NCBI RefSeq assembly: GCF_001877785.1
Contig: NZ_MINN01000128.1
Location: forward strand, 124,001-188,000
Reading direction: 5' to 3'
DNA: 64,000 nt
Origin: Rossellomorea aquimaris
GTDB lineage: Bacteria; Bacillota; Bacilli; Bacillales; Bacillaceae_B
The position numbers were made by a program, and so were the translations under genes. Every line of letters starts with the position of its first letter. Position 1 is the first letter of the stretch. Shown here piece by piece: positions 1 to 8,122 of the stretch. Below the pieces are notes generated by a model. It saw only the letters and a program-made list of their open reading frames with translations. It ran no database searches and was not told where the DNA came from.

Positions 1-60
1 TTAGAGTCCGCTCTAAAATGTTTGTCTTTAGACATGGCATTTTAAGTTTTGTTTCAACCA
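1..60. repeat. right end of a dispersed palindromic element (family C)
   Basis: The words GTCTTTAGACATGG and ATTTTAAGTTTTGT seen here also occur at the right end of the element at 53783-54338; a diverged version ends the copy at about 13645. The rest of this copy lies outside the window. No coding potential. Confidence 0.7.
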
Positions 61-107
61 TTCTATAACATGTATATATGAAAAAAATTAGAAAAGGAGA
101 GTCTATT

Positions 108-326
108 ATGAAAGAGAGCAAGTCCAATTTTGAGAAAAATCTTGATGAGATAAAACAAAGCCAACTCAGAATGGAAAAGGGTCAAGAGAGATTCCAGAAA
201 GAGTTGGCAGAAATCCTGTCCATACATTCCGATAGAATAGTTGACCATCTTGACAACAGAACAGAAGCTTTAAACAAAAGAGTATATAAAGCAGAAGCAG
301 AAATTGAACGGTCAAGCAGACAGTAA
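108..326 (+). CDS. small hydrophilic coiled-coil protein, unknown function
   Basis: A 72-residue protein, very rich in Glu, Lys, Gln and Arg, with no membrane segment or cysteine and a heptad-like pattern throughout, so it is probably a helical coiled coil. I chose the ATG at 108 because AAAGGAGA lies just upstream at 93-100; the in-frame ATG at 78 has no ribosome site. A strong terminator follows directly, so it is probably a single-gene unit. I do not recognise a family. Confidence 0.6.
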   Translation: MKESKSNFEKNLDEIKQSQLRMEKGQERFQKELAEILSIHSDRIVDHLDNRTEALNKRVYKAEAEIERSSRQ

Positions 327-359
327 GGAAGCACACACCCCTTTACTGTCTGCTTTTTT
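315..359 (+). terminator. intrinsic terminator
   Basis: AGCAGACAGTAAGG pairs with CCTTTACTGTCTGCT (one bulge) and is followed by TTTTTT. It overlaps the 3' end of the preceding small gene. Confidence 0.8.
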
Positions 360-406
360 CATAAAAAAGATCCCGGCTGCACCGGAACGCAGCCATTCAC
401 TCCCTA

Positions 407-1390
407 TTAATGAACCGCCGGGAATTTGATTTTTACCATAAAGGTTTCATTCTTATGGATAAAATCCAAATAACCCCCGTGTTTCTTCACCACATCATCA
501 ATCATCATCGTCCCGAGTCCTTCATGTGTACCTGTTTTCGTCGTATGTCCATAACTTGCATAAAGTTTATCTACTATATGAGGGGGAATCTCTAGTGAGT
601 CATTTTTGCAAATCAGCATGTACAGTCCGCTCCTTTTATAGAATTGTAAGCTGATTTCAGCCTGTTTCCCTTTGTGTTTCTGGAACTCCTCGCAGGCTTC
701 CAGGCTGTTGGACAGCAGATTTCCGAGAAGGGTCACGAGATCTTTATCGGACAAGGGCAAGGTTGACAGCGGCATATCGAGGTCATAAATCATCTCGATT
801 CCGACTTTCCTGCCCTTCCTGTACATATCGTGAAGGATGCCGGCAGCGCTGCCCCTTTCACCGCGGATGGACAAATTGGTTTCTTCATAGCCGTCCACGA
901 GATCATTTAAATACATTTTCGCTTCCCTTATCTCATCGTGCTCCAGCATGAAATGAAGGGCGGAGATATGTTTGAGGAAGTCATGGCGTTCACTTCGTAC
1001 GACCCTGAACGTATCATTAAGCTGTTTTTGCTCATCTTCCAATTGTCTGTTCGATTGAGTCAGACCCGAGATTCTCCAGGCTCCTGCTATTCTCAAAAAT
1101 TCCAAACCGATAAAAAGCAAAAATAGGACTCCGTGCACCGGTGCGGGGCCCGTTCCTAAATAAACAGTGATGATGATAATCTGCAAGACACATAGACTGT
1201 AATTCCAATTTGCTCCCAAAGACCATAAGGAGAGATGGATCTTCAGATAAAGGAGAAAGGTAACCGGCAGGATCAACAGGATCAGGACGGCATAGTGAAG
1301 CTCGAGGGAAAATCCTTCAAGGGAAAAGTGCAAATGAATAAAACTGAATAGTGCTATATATGTCCAATACCATAAATTCTGATGCTTCAA
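407..1390 (-). CDS. natK: sensor histidine kinase, NatK/LytS-like (GHKL ATPase)
   Basis: A 327-residue membrane kinase. The first ~105 residues form several hydrophobic helices. A linker helix leads to the H-box RHDFLKH (His about 136), then an N-box-like LLSNSLEACEEF and a GLG ATP lid near the C-terminus: the GHKL kinase plan used with LytTR regulators. The start is TTG at 1390, preceded by AAAGGTGG. It lies 20 bp after the regulator gene, in the same operon, and divergent from natAB. This is the arrangement expected for NatKR, which controls the Na+ exporter NatAB in B. subtilis. The kinase fold is clear; the natK name rests mostly on context. Confidence 0.85.
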   Translation of the reverse strand: MKHQNLWYWTYIALFSFIHLHFSLEGFSLELHYAVLILLILPVTFLLYLKIHLSLWSLGANWNYSLCVLQIIIITVYLGTGPAPVHGVLFLLFIGLEFLRIAGAWRISGLTQSNRQLEDEQKQLNDTFRVVRSERHDFLKHISALHFMLEHDEIREAKMYLNDLVDGYEETNLSIRGERGSAAGILHDMYRKGRKVGIEMIYDLDMPLSTLPLSDKDLVTLLGNLLSNSLEACEEFQKHKGKQAEISLQFYKRSGLYMLICKNDSLEIPPHIVDKLYASYGHTTKTGTHEGLGTMMIDDVVKKHGGYLDFIHKNETFMVKIKFPAVH

Positions 1391-1410
1391 CGTTCTGCCA
1401 CCTTTTAAAA

Positions 1411-2103
1411 TTAATGTTGCTGCAGGAAGTCGACTTTTTCCTTCGTGATCATTGCCTGCGCCTCTGTGCCTTCAAAACGGATCATGTACGAATTTTTGGC
1501 ATAGAGTGAGAAGTTTTTAACAAAGTGAATATTGATGATGAATGAGCGGTGGGACCGGATGAAGTCCCGTTCCCTCAGCTCGCCTTCAAGCTCATTAAGT
1601 GACAGGTAGGTCTTGATTTCCTCATCTTTTGTATGGATGGTGGTCGATCTTCCTGATCGTTCGATGAAGATGATATCTTTCTTCTGGATGATGTGGATAT
1701 CATTCTTTTGTTTAAGGTAGAGCCTGCCTGTCATTTCGGCGGATTTCGTTTTTTCCTTTAATCGTTCGATTGAACCGGTCAGCCGCTCTTTGGAATAAGG
1801 CTTCATAATATAGTCGTGGACATTCAGCTCGAATGCATGGACCGCGTAGCCGCTGTTGGCTGTGACGAAAATAACGGAAATATTGAGTGCATGGGAGTGA
1901 ATGATGTCGGCAAGCTCATAACCGGAAAGGTTGGGCATTTCAATATCGGCGATCAACACATCCACCGTTTCCCTCTTGATCTGTTCATAGGCTTCCTCGG
2001 CAGACGTAGTGGAAAAGACGATCTCAATCCCGGTCATTCCTGCCACGATCGCATTCAATTTATCTAAGTCAATCAGCCGGTCATCAACCAATCCAATCTT
2101 CAT
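1411..2103 (-). CDS. natR: LytTR-family response regulator, NatR-like
   Basis: A 230-residue regulator: a receiver domain (phospho-acceptor Asp about 53 in ADIEMP) followed by a LytTR DNA-binding domain (about residues 130-230, with FIRSHRSFIIN). I chose ATG 2103, giving the classic MKIGLVDD opening with AAAGGC upstream; an extension to 2145 would add 14 atypical residues. It is first in a two-gene operon with the kinase. A pair of 11-bp direct repeats 21 bp apart in the intergenic region with natA is a likely binding site. Confidence 0.88.
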   Translation of the reverse strand: MKIGLVDDRLIDLDKLNAIVAGMTGIEIVFSTTSAEEAYEQIKRETVDVLIADIEMPNLSGYELADIIHSHALNISVIFVTANSGYAVHAFELNVHDYIMKPYSKERLTGSIERLKEKTKSAEMTGRLYLKQKNDIHIIQKKDIIFIERSGRSTTIHTKDEEIKTYLSLNELEGELRERDFIRSHRSFIINIHFVKNFSLYAKNSYMIRFEGTEAQAMITKEKVDFLQQH

Positions 2104-2189
2104 TTCATTCAGCCTTTCTGAGTGCAAAGAGATAAAATATTCCAATTAAGGTTACATATATCTTATCATGTTTTCATCCCGATTTGACC

Positions 2190-2221
2190 TTTTCGCGACA
2201 TGAAATGGAATTTTCACGACA
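2190..2221. promoter_or_regulatory. putative LytTR (NatR) binding site, two direct repeats
   Basis: TTTTCGCGACA (2190-2200) and TTTTCACGACA (2211-2221) are direct repeats with a start-to-start distance of 21 bp, two helical turns. LytTR regulators usually bind paired ~9-bp direct repeats with such spacing. The site lies between natR and natA, where it could act on either promoter. Confidence 0.6.
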
Positions 2222-2289
2222 AAAGGGCAGATTCTTCCTTCGTTTGTTTGTAAGATGATGACAAGAACATAAAACATGAGGTGGATGGA

Positions 2290-3042
2290 ATGATTGACAT
2301 TCAAGAAGTGACAAAGCAGTTCAAAGATAAAAAGAACTATGTGACCGCGCTGAAGCATGTGACGTTTTCAGTGAAGGAAGGGGAGGTCGTCGGGCTGCTC
2401 GGGGAAAACGGGGCAGGGAAAACGACCCTCCTCCGAACAATCGCGACGCTCCTGACCCCGACTGAAGGATCGGTGACGGTCGCAGGATATGATACCGTCA
2501 AGGACCCGAATGAAATCAAACGGAAAATCGGCGTCCTGTTCGGGGGCGAAACCGGTCTGTATGAACGATTGACAGCCCGTGAAAATCTCGAATATTTCGC
2601 TGGCTTGTATGGGTTGAGCAAACACCAGACAAAGGTCAGGATCGATGAACTCGCCCGGATGTTCGGAATGAGGGATTACCTGGACCGGAAAGTGGGGGGC
2701 TTTTCAAAAGGGATGAGGCAAAAAGTCGCCATCTCGAGGACGCTTATCCACGATCCTGATATCATCCTGTTCGATGAACCGACCACAGGCCTTGATATCA
2801 CCTCTTCCAATGTGTTCAGGCAGCTTGTTCATCAGCTGAAGAGGGAAGGGAAAACGATCATCTTCTCGAGCCATATCATGGAGGAAGTATCGATGCTTTG
2901 CAGCAAGGTAGCGATGATCCACAAAGGAGAGCTCGTCTATGAAGGGGAAATCGAAGAACTCTATAAGAATGAAAAAAGCCGTGATTTAAACTATATCTTC
3001 ATGAGTAAGCTTGTCAGGGGGAATGAACATTATGCTTCGTAG
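2290..3042 (+). CDS. natA: ABC transporter ATP-binding protein, NatA-like
   Basis: The ATPase subunit (250 aa) of an ABC exporter. Visible motifs are Walker A GENGAGKT (about 38-45), signature FSKGMRQKV, Walker B ILFDEPTTGLD and a switch His in FSSHIMEEV. I chose ATG 2290 with GAGGTGG five bases upstream; the GTG at 2281 overlaps that ribosome site. It overlaps natB by about 11 bp. With the divergent NatKR system it matches the B. subtilis NatAB Na+ (drug-responsive) efflux pump. Confidence 0.9.
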   Translation: MIDIQEVTKQFKDKKNYVTALKHVTFSVKEGEVVGLLGENGAGKTTLLRTIATLLTPTEGSVTVAGYDTVKDPNEIKRKIGVLFGGETGLYERLTARENLEYFAGLYGLSKHQTKVRIDELARMFGMRDYLDRKVGGFSKGMRQKVAISRTLIHDPDIILFDEPTTGLDITSSNVFRQLVHQLKREGKTIIFSSHIMEEVSMLCSKVAMIHKGELVYEGEIEELYKNEKSRDLNYIFMSKLVRGNEHYAS

Positions 3043-4186
3043 AATTTATCTCAAGGAAATGAAAGACAGTTTCAGGGACAGGAGGACATTGTTCCTGATC
3101 GTCCTGCTTCCGATTCTGATGATGAGCGGATTGACTTTTTTCTATGAAAATATGTTATCCGATGATAACGGAGATACGTATACGCTGGCCGTGAATCAGG
3201 ATGCCGACGAAGAGATCCTTGCCAGGATTTCTTCTTATGAAAATGTGAAAGTCGAAAAATCATCCGATCCTGCAGAAATGGTCGGCGACGGAGATGCGCT
3301 TGCAGGCCTGATCGTCCCCGGTGATTTCATGAGATCGGTAGAACAGGGGGAAAAAGCGGAGGTAACCGTCATAGGGGACTCTTTCAGCCAGAAATCGTCA
3401 AGTCTGATCGCGATTGTCACCAATGAATTCACCACTCTTGAAATAGAAATCACGGCCCGCCGCCTTGAGGCACAGGGAACGGATCTTTCAGTCATTCAGC
3501 CGTTTACAGTGAACCAGGAAGAAATGTCTGAGGACCTGAGCGTCAACATGCTCGCTTTATTGGTTCCGCTCATTCTTGCCATCGCGATCGGAATCGGGGC
3601 CAGTCCATCTGCCGTTGAGTTATTTGCCGGGGAAAAAGAAAAGAAGACGATGGAAGCCCTGCTGATGACTCCGGTCAACCGTTCGACCCTTGTCCTGGCA
3701 AAATGGCTCGCAATCTCGACATTGAGCACGCTTATGGGATTCATCACCCTGCTGGTCATGATGATCGAGATCACTTTCTTCACGGAAAAATTGAAAGAAG
3801 CCATCTCTTTTGGAGATAATCTTTATTTGATCGCCGGTATCTCTTTGCTTGTCATATTGGTCTATGCCGTATTTAATGCTTCCATCATGATGATCACAAG
3901 CATCATGGGTAAAACAGTGAAGGAAGCGCAAAGCTACTATACACCTATTTCGATGCTTGCGATGTTCCCGGGCATGATCATCAGCAGCCTCGGGGTGAAC
4001 GAACTTGAAGTCCATCACTTCGCCATCCCGATCTTGAATCTTTTCAGCCAGATGAAAGAGCTGCTGTTCGGAATCGTCGATTATCAGCATCTTGCAATCA
4101 CGATTTCCAGCAACTTGATTGTGATGCTCGTTGTGTTCATCATCGGGCGCATTCTGTTCATGAAAGATAAGTGGGTCCTGAACTAA
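3032..4186 (+). CDS. natB: ABC transporter permease, NatB-like
   Basis: A membrane partner of NatA (384 aa). It has one N-terminal membrane helix after LRRIYLKEMKDSFRDRR, a large extracytoplasmic stretch (about 40-175), then five or six helices, the plan of ABC-2 type Na+ exporters. ATG 3032 lies nine bases after AGGGGGAA; ATG 3023 is possible but too close to that site. The overlap with natA suggests coupled translation. Confidence 0.88.
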   Translation: MLRRIYLKEMKDSFRDRRTLFLIVLLPILMMSGLTFFYENMLSDDNGDTYTLAVNQDADEEILARISSYENVKVEKSSDPAEMVGDGDALAGLIVPGDFMRSVEQGEKAEVTVIGDSFSQKSSSLIAIVTNEFTTLEIEITARRLEAQGTDLSVIQPFTVNQEEMSEDLSVNMLALLVPLILAIAIGIGASPSAVELFAGEKEKKTMEALLMTPVNRSTLVLAKWLAISTLSTLMGFITLLVMMIEITFFTEKLKEAISFGDNLYLIAGISLLVILVYAVFNASIMMITSIMGKTVKEAQSYYTPISMLAMFPGMIISSLGVNELEVHHFAIPILNLFSQMKELLFGIVDYQHLAITISSNLIVMLVVFIIGRILFMKDKWVLN

Positions 4187-4242
4187 GTCCGGCAGGGGAG
4201 AAGATATCACCGCTCCCCTGTGATGGAGAAAGGAAGGTCAAT

Positions 4243-4446
4243 ATGAAAACCGGGACGAAAATCGCCCTTTTTATCGCATTGTTTGTATTGGTTGGTTTTC
4301 CGGTGATTTTTACGTTCGTTTCAATGATGACGGGAAACTGGAAGTATTTATTATACAGTCTGCCGGGGTGTTTCACTGCAGGTTTCACGGGTCTGATCGT
4401 GACCCTGAAACATATCAGGGATGAGCGGAAAACAGCAGAGAGATAG
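4243..4446 (+). CDS. small two-helix membrane protein
   Basis: A 67-residue protein with two hydrophobic helices (about 7-29 and 38-56) and a charged C-terminus. The ATG at 4243 follows GAGAAAGGAAGG. It sits 56 bp after natB on the same strand, so it may be the last gene of that operon. Its function is unknown; a small accessory protein of the exporter is only a guess. Confidence 0.6.
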   Translation: MKTGTKIALFIALFVLVGFPVIFTFVSMMTGNWKYLLYSLPGCFTAGFTGLIVTLKHIRDERKTAER

Positions 4447-4499
4447 TTCAATCTCTTAAACTCCAGCAAATGATTTTATTAAAATAGTTGTACTCTTCA

Positions 4500-4560
4500 C
4501 CTCTTCATTTGGTATATAATTTTATAGATCAGTTTGTAAAATATATACAAAATGAAGAGG
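4500..4560. promoter_or_regulatory. 19-bp inverted repeat around the DUF418 gene promoter/RBS
   Basis: The arm at 4500-4518 (starts CCTCTTCATTT) is complementary to 4542-4560 (ends AAATGAAGAGG) with one mismatch; the loop is 23 bp. The right arm runs into the ribosome site GAGGAG (4556-4561). A TATAAT at 4515-4520 overlaps the left arm, so it could be an operator rather than an RNA hairpin. Confidence 0.5.
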
Positions 4561-4569
4561 AGAAACCAA

Positions 4570-5814
4570 ATGAAATCGTCACCTGTATTAGGGAAAGAAC
4601 GGATGGTCACCATTGATGTCATCCGCGGATTTGCTTTATTCGGTATATTCCTGGTGAATATGCCTGCGTTCCATTCCCCGGAATTCATGAAATCAATGTA
4701 CGGCATCCCTGTCGATTATAGTGGAGCGGATCACTGGATCGATGTGTTTTTTGCTTTATTTGTGGACATGAAATTTTTCACGATTTTTTCTTTCTTATTC
4801 GGACTCGGTTTCTATATTTTTATGAGCCGCGCCGAGGAGAAGGGGCACCGCATGAACCGCCTATACCTGAGGAGGATCTTCGCCCTGCTGCTTTTCGGGA
4901 TTGCACATCTGGTCGGGCTTTGGTTCGGTGATATCCTTCATACGTATGCGGTTGCCGGGCTGCTCCTTATTTTCTTCTATAGAAGGAAGATCAAGACGAT
5001 GGTCATTTGGGCTTTCAGTTTACTGTTTGCCATCAACGCATTATTCGCCCTGATGCTCTTGATCCCCTCGAGTTTCCTTGAACAGACTGAATCAGCTTCC
5101 GCCGCAAGTATGCTGTACGGGAGTATGGAAGAATATTTGCATGTGTATGAACATGGAAACTATATCGAATGGGTCTCCTACCGGCTGGGAACCGAAGTTT
5201 CAGCCATGCTTGCAAACCTGATTCCGTCGATGTTCCCTGTCCTTGCCATGTTCCTGTTCGGACTGGCAGCAGGTAAAGCAGGTATCTTCCGTGATGTTGA
5301 AAAGCATATCGGGTTCATCAGGAAAATCCGTACGTTATCGTTCGTGATCAGTGTACCGTTGGTCCTCATTCTTGCCATGTACATGACAAAGGTCTGGGAC
5401 CTCGGGGTGAAACAGGAATTCGTCGTGCAGCTGTTCACCAGCTTGAGCGGGCTGACTCTCTGCTTCTTTTATATCTCATCCCTGACGCTCTTCCTGAGAA
5501 GAGAAGGGTGGCAGCGTAAGCTCCGTCCGCTTGGATACACCGGTCAGATGGCGCTGACCAACTACCTGATGCAAACCATCTTGTCTGTCGGGATCTTTGT
5601 GGGATTTGGCTTTTATGGGGATGTAAGCCTCTGGGTCGGCACCGTCATCTGCCTTGTCATCTTCTCCCTGCAAATGGTCTTCAGCACATGGTGGCTGAAG
5701 AAGTTCCGTTTCGGACCGTTCGAATGGCTGTGGAGATCGTTTACGTATCTCAGCTTCCAGCCGATGAGAAAGACAGAAGGCTTGGGAGAAGAAGGGAAAG
5801 GCAAAGCAGTTTGA
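4570..5814 (+). CDS. DUF418 domain membrane protein (YeiB/YxaH-like)
   Basis: A multi-pass membrane protein of 414 aa with about ten hydrophobic helices. The opening RMVTIDVIRGFALFGIFLVN, the FFTIFSFLFGLGF segment and the C-terminal RPLGYTGQMALTNYLMQ and FGPFEWLWRSFTY motifs are typical of the DUF418/YeiB family. The function of the family is unsettled; a transporter or acyltransferase-like role has been suggested. I chose ATG 4570, eight bases after GAGGAG; the ATG at 4552 lies before that site. Confidence 0.9.
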   Translation: MKSSPVLGKERMVTIDVIRGFALFGIFLVNMPAFHSPEFMKSMYGIPVDYSGADHWIDVFFALFVDMKFFTIFSFLFGLGFYIFMSRAEEKGHRMNRLYLRRIFALLLFGIAHLVGLWFGDILHTYAVAGLLLIFFYRRKIKTMVIWAFSLLFAINALFALMLLIPSSFLEQTESASAASMLYGSMEEYLHVYEHGNYIEWVSYRLGTEVSAMLANLIPSMFPVLAMFLFGLAAGKAGIFRDVEKHIGFIRKIRTLSFVISVPLVLILAMYMTKVWDLGVKQEFVVQLFTSLSGLTLCFFYISSLTLFLRREGWQRKLRPLGYTGQMALTNYLMQTILSVGIFVGFGFYGDVSLWVGTVICLVIFSLQMVFSTWWLKKFRFGPFEWLWRSFTYLSFQPMRKTEGLGEEGKGKAV

Positions 5815-5849
5815 GGTAAGAAAGTAGATGGATGACGGGAGAGTGAGCC

Positions 5850-6545
5850 ATGGATTTTCTAGTGGATAAAGTGAAAGACCGTATATATGCTATCGCCTTT
5901 TGGGATACGGAGTGGAAATCCTATAATAATTGCTATCTTGTTCTGGAGGAAGACGGAGTCATCATGATTGATTCCTGTAAAGCAGAACACAGCAAGTACC
6001 TTCTTCAAGCCATCCATCGTCTGGGGAAAACGGCAGACGATGTGAAGCTTGTTCTGGCTACCCATGGACATGAAGATCATGTAGAAGGTGCAGAGATGTT
6101 TAAAAATGCGAAGAAAATCATTCACCCGAAAGAAGGTGAAGAGATCGGGGAATTTGACGATGAACTTAGTGACCAGGGAGTGGTCGGGGAGTTCGACTAT
6201 ATGCTTGCCGGCTACCATTCTCCCGGATCTGTCATCTACTACCATCGTCCGTCCGGCATTCTTTTTACTGGTGATGTGCTGTGCTTTTTCGGTGATCCGT
6301 TGTCAAAGGAAGGGCTTGTTTCAGAAGGGAAAGAGCTCCGTCAAGCATGGGTTGACTATTTGAAGAGCGGCGGCGTTTCGTCTTCCGACTTACCCGGGTT
6401 TCTTGAGGCATTGAAGATTCTCCTTCATTTTCAGTCGGAGATCATGTGCACGGGTCATGGAGGGGTGCTTGTGGGGGAAGTGAATGAATTTGTGGAAGAG
6501 CTTGTGAGTGAAGCAGGGAATCAGTTGAACTTGGAAGCAAAGTAA
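5850..6545 (+). CDS. MBL-fold metallo-hydrolase
   Basis: A 231-residue metallo-beta-lactamase-fold protein. The zinc motif HGHEDH is at residues 72-77, a third ligand His in AGYHSPGS, the bridging Asp in FTGDVL and a late His in CTGHGG. No signal peptide, so it is cytoplasmic. This single-domain form fits glyoxalase-II-like or related thioesterase hydrolases; the substrate cannot be read. It starts 35 bp after the DUF418 gene and may be cotranscribed. Confidence 0.85.
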   Translation: MDFLVDKVKDRIYAIAFWDTEWKSYNNCYLVLEEDGVIMIDSCKAEHSKYLLQAIHRLGKTADDVKLVLATHGHEDHVEGAEMFKNAKKIIHPKEGEEIGEFDDELSDQGVVGEFDYMLAGYHSPGSVIYYHRPSGILFTGDVLCFFGDPLSKEGLVSEGKELRQAWVDYLKSGGVSSSDLPGFLEALKILLHFQSEIMCTGHGGVLVGEVNEFVEELVSEAGNQLNLEAK

Positions 6546-6790
6546 TAATTTCCAGTACTCATCCGGCCGTGTCTGATGAAAAGGCTCATATGATGCCGTT
6601 TTATTGATCGGCAGTACATGATTAAAGCAGCTTTGCTGAGCAAAAAAACGAAGTTCCGTAAAATAAAGTTTGCTTTTCTACGCAACATCTGTTATTCTAA
6701 GGAAGAATTATTTTTGTTCGGTCTGTAAGGAATGAAAGTATTTAAACTTTTCGCCTTTGATATCTAATTGAGCAATAATAGTAATAAAAT

Positions 6791-6807
6791 GTGGACTCGG
6801 ATTCCAC
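6791..6807 (+). promoter_or_regulatory. hairpin directly upstream of the csp RBS (copy 1)
   Basis: GTGGA (6791-6795) pairs with TCCAC (6803-6807); AGGAGG starts three bases later at 6810. Copy 2 keeps the pairing with a longer perfect stem. It sits at the end of a long csp 5' leader. Confidence 0.5.
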
Positions 6808-6823
6808 GCAGGAGGAAACAATT

Positions 6824-7024
6824 ATGCAACAAGGTACAGTAAAATGGTTTAACGCAGAAAAAGGTTTCGGTTTCATCGAAATCGAAGGTGGAGAAGATGT
6901 ATTCGTACATTTCTCAGCTATCCAAGGCGAAGGTTTCAAATCTTTAGACGAAGGTCAAAAAGTAACGTTTGACACTGAGCAAGGTCAACGTGGACTTCAA
7001 GCGACTAACGTCGTTAAAGCGTAA
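6824..7024 (+). CDS. cold-shock protein, CspA/CspB family (copy 1)
   Basis: A 66-residue single cold-shock domain that binds single-stranded nucleic acid and acts as an RNA chaperone. RNP1 (KGFGFIE, about 13-19) and RNP2 (VFVHF, about 26-30) are intact. ATG 6824 follows AGGAGG; an extension to 6791 would run through the hairpin and ribosome site. The long leader, shared with the second copy, is typical of cold-regulated csp genes. The terminator GGACTCTC/GAGGGTCC lies at 7040-7066. Confidence 0.95.
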   Translation: MQQGTVKWFNAEKGFGFIEIEGGEDVFVHFSAIQGEGFKSLDEGQKVTFDTEQGQRGLQATNVVKA

Positions 7025-7036
7025 TAGCTTTAATAG

Positions 7037-7068
7037 GAAAGGACTCTCATCCGAGGGTCCTTTTTGTT
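7037..7068 (+). terminator. intrinsic terminator of csp copy 1
   Basis: AAAGGACTCTC pairs with GAGGGTCCTTT around a four-base loop and is followed by a T run. Confidence 0.8.
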
Positions 7069-7132
7069 TTGGCGAAAAAAGTACCGCCAGCTTATACATA
7101 TAAAACGCTTGAAGTGCCGGCACTTCTTTCAA

Positions 7133-7345
7133 TTAATTTGAGGCATACTTGACGATGCCATGTACATACACGAAGATATCATTGTGCACGCAATCTCTGA
7201 TCTTGATTTTTCCCTCTTTCTCCAATTCCCTTGCCATCTGCTCGATGTCTTCTCCATCCGCGATTGAATTCGCAGGGATTTCTAAAGAAAAGAAATTCCC
7301 ACGGCTGGCCTGAATACATTCTTTCAGTAATCGATTTTTATCCAT
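7133..7345 (-). CDS. small protein of unknown function between the csp genes
   Basis: A 70-residue soluble acidic protein with two cysteines, transcribed opposite to the flanking csp genes. The ATG at 7345 follows AAGGGGATGA. The central part (residues 27-50) looks like an amphipathic helix followed by beta strands. I do not recognise a family. Its position within the duplicated csp region suggests it was trapped there by the duplication. Confidence 0.6.
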   Translation of the reverse strand: MDKNRLLKECIQASRGNFFSLEIPANSIADGEDIEQMARELEKEGKIKIRDCVHNDIFVYVHGIVKYASN

Positions 7346-7607
7346 TGGGTCATCCCCTTTCTTTCTTTATTCGACATAAAGGACACGTTCCCCTCTAAAT
7401 ACCAATTTCAGGACGGAATTTTTCGATCAATCCTGTTACAGCAAGTATGAATTAGCAGTACCTGGAAAATAGGGCTTTCTAATGCTTGCTTTTCATAATC
7501 ACACCTGTTATTCTAAGGAAGAATTATTTTTGTTCGGTCTGTAAGGAATGAAAGTATTTAAACTTTTCGCCTTTGATATCTAACTTGAGCAACAATAGTA
7601 ATAAAAT

Positions 7608-7623
7608 GTGGATTCGAATCCAC
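7608..7623 (+). promoter_or_regulatory. perfect 16-bp palindrome upstream of the csp RBS (copy 2)
   Basis: GTGGATTCGAATCCAC is fully self-complementary; as RNA it forms a six-pair stem with a TCGA loop three bases before AGGAGG. Copy 1 has a shorter stem at the same place, so pairing has been kept or improved despite base changes. Confidence 0.55.
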
Positions 7624-7639
7624 GCAGGAGGAAATAATT

Positions 7640-7840
7640 ATGCAACAAGGTACAGTAAAATGGTTTAACGCAGAAAAAGGTTTCGGTTTCATCGAAATCG
7701 AAGGTGGAGAAGATGTATTCGTACATTTCTCAGCTATCCAAGGCGAAGGATTTAAATCTTTAGACGAAGGTCAAAAAGTAACGTTTGACACTGAACAAGG
7801 TCAACGTGGACTTCAAGCGACTAACGTCGTTAAAGCATAA
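7640..7840 (+). CDS. cold-shock protein, CspA/CspB family (copy 2)
   Basis: A 66-residue cold-shock domain protein identical in sequence to copy 1, with intact RNP1 and RNP2. Only about five bases differ in the gene, including two in the GGATTTAAA stretch. It has its own leader, ribosome site AGGAGG and terminator (7852-7890), so it is expressed independently. The two may differ in regulation through the pre-RBS hairpin. Confidence 0.95.
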   Translation: MQQGTVKWFNAEKGFGFIEIEGGEDVFVHFSAIQGEGFKSLDEGQKVTFDTEQGQRGLQATNVVKA

Positions 7841-7851
7841 TAGCTTTTAAT

Positions 7852-7890
7852 GGAAAAGGACTCTCATTCGAGGGTCCTTTTTTTTTGTTT
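7852..7890 (+). terminator. intrinsic terminator of csp copy 2
   Basis: GGACTCTC pairs with GAGGGTCC, followed by nine T residues. Confidence 0.8.
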
Positions 7891-8059
7891 TCAACGGACA
7901 AAGGAGTGCTGACCGGCTTCCCTGCAAAGCTTTTACCCGGTAAAAATGCATTTTTTTCATGCAGTTTATAACATACCGCCAGTGGTACAGAATAGTAAGG
8001 AAAGATGGGCTTGAGCCTTTTTTTAATAAAATAAATCAAAATGATTGACTAAAAACGAT

Positions 8060-8069
8060 TACAGTTGTA
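8060..8069. promoter_or_regulatory. cop box 1 (CopY operator)
   Basis: TACAGTTGTA matches the cop box TACANNTGTA known from Enterococcus and Lactococcus CopY/CopR regulons. It lies just downstream of a possible -35 (TTGACT, 8044-8049). Confidence 0.75.
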
Positions 8070-8089
8070 AACTTTAAATATAAGTTAAC

Positions 8090-8099
8090 TACAAATGTA
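8090..8099. promoter_or_regulatory. cop box 2 (CopY operator)
   Basis: TACAAATGTA matches the cop box; its centre is 30 bp from box 1, so both lie on nearly the same DNA face. It ends eight bases before the copY ribosome site. Confidence 0.75.
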
Positions 8100-8122
8100 A
8101 ACGATTTAGGAGGTGTTGTCAT

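Larger units (their letters stand above)
6688..7070 (+). repeat. first copy of a duplicated cold-shock cassette
   Basis: Leader, csp gene and terminator are repeated at 7504-7890 with an offset of 816 bp. The leaders differ at only a few bases (two compensating one-base indels) and the encoded proteins are identical. This marks a recent or gene-converted tandem duplication. Confidence 0.85.
7504..7890 (+). repeat. second copy of the duplicated cold-shock cassette
   Basis: Repeats 6688-7070 at an offset of 816 bp, including the leader, gene and terminator. Confidence 0.85.

Noticed and set aside
3620..4210. Minus-strand frame of 196 codons opposite natB
   Set aside because: It is a mirror of natB with His/Asp-rich low-quality sequence and no ribosome site.
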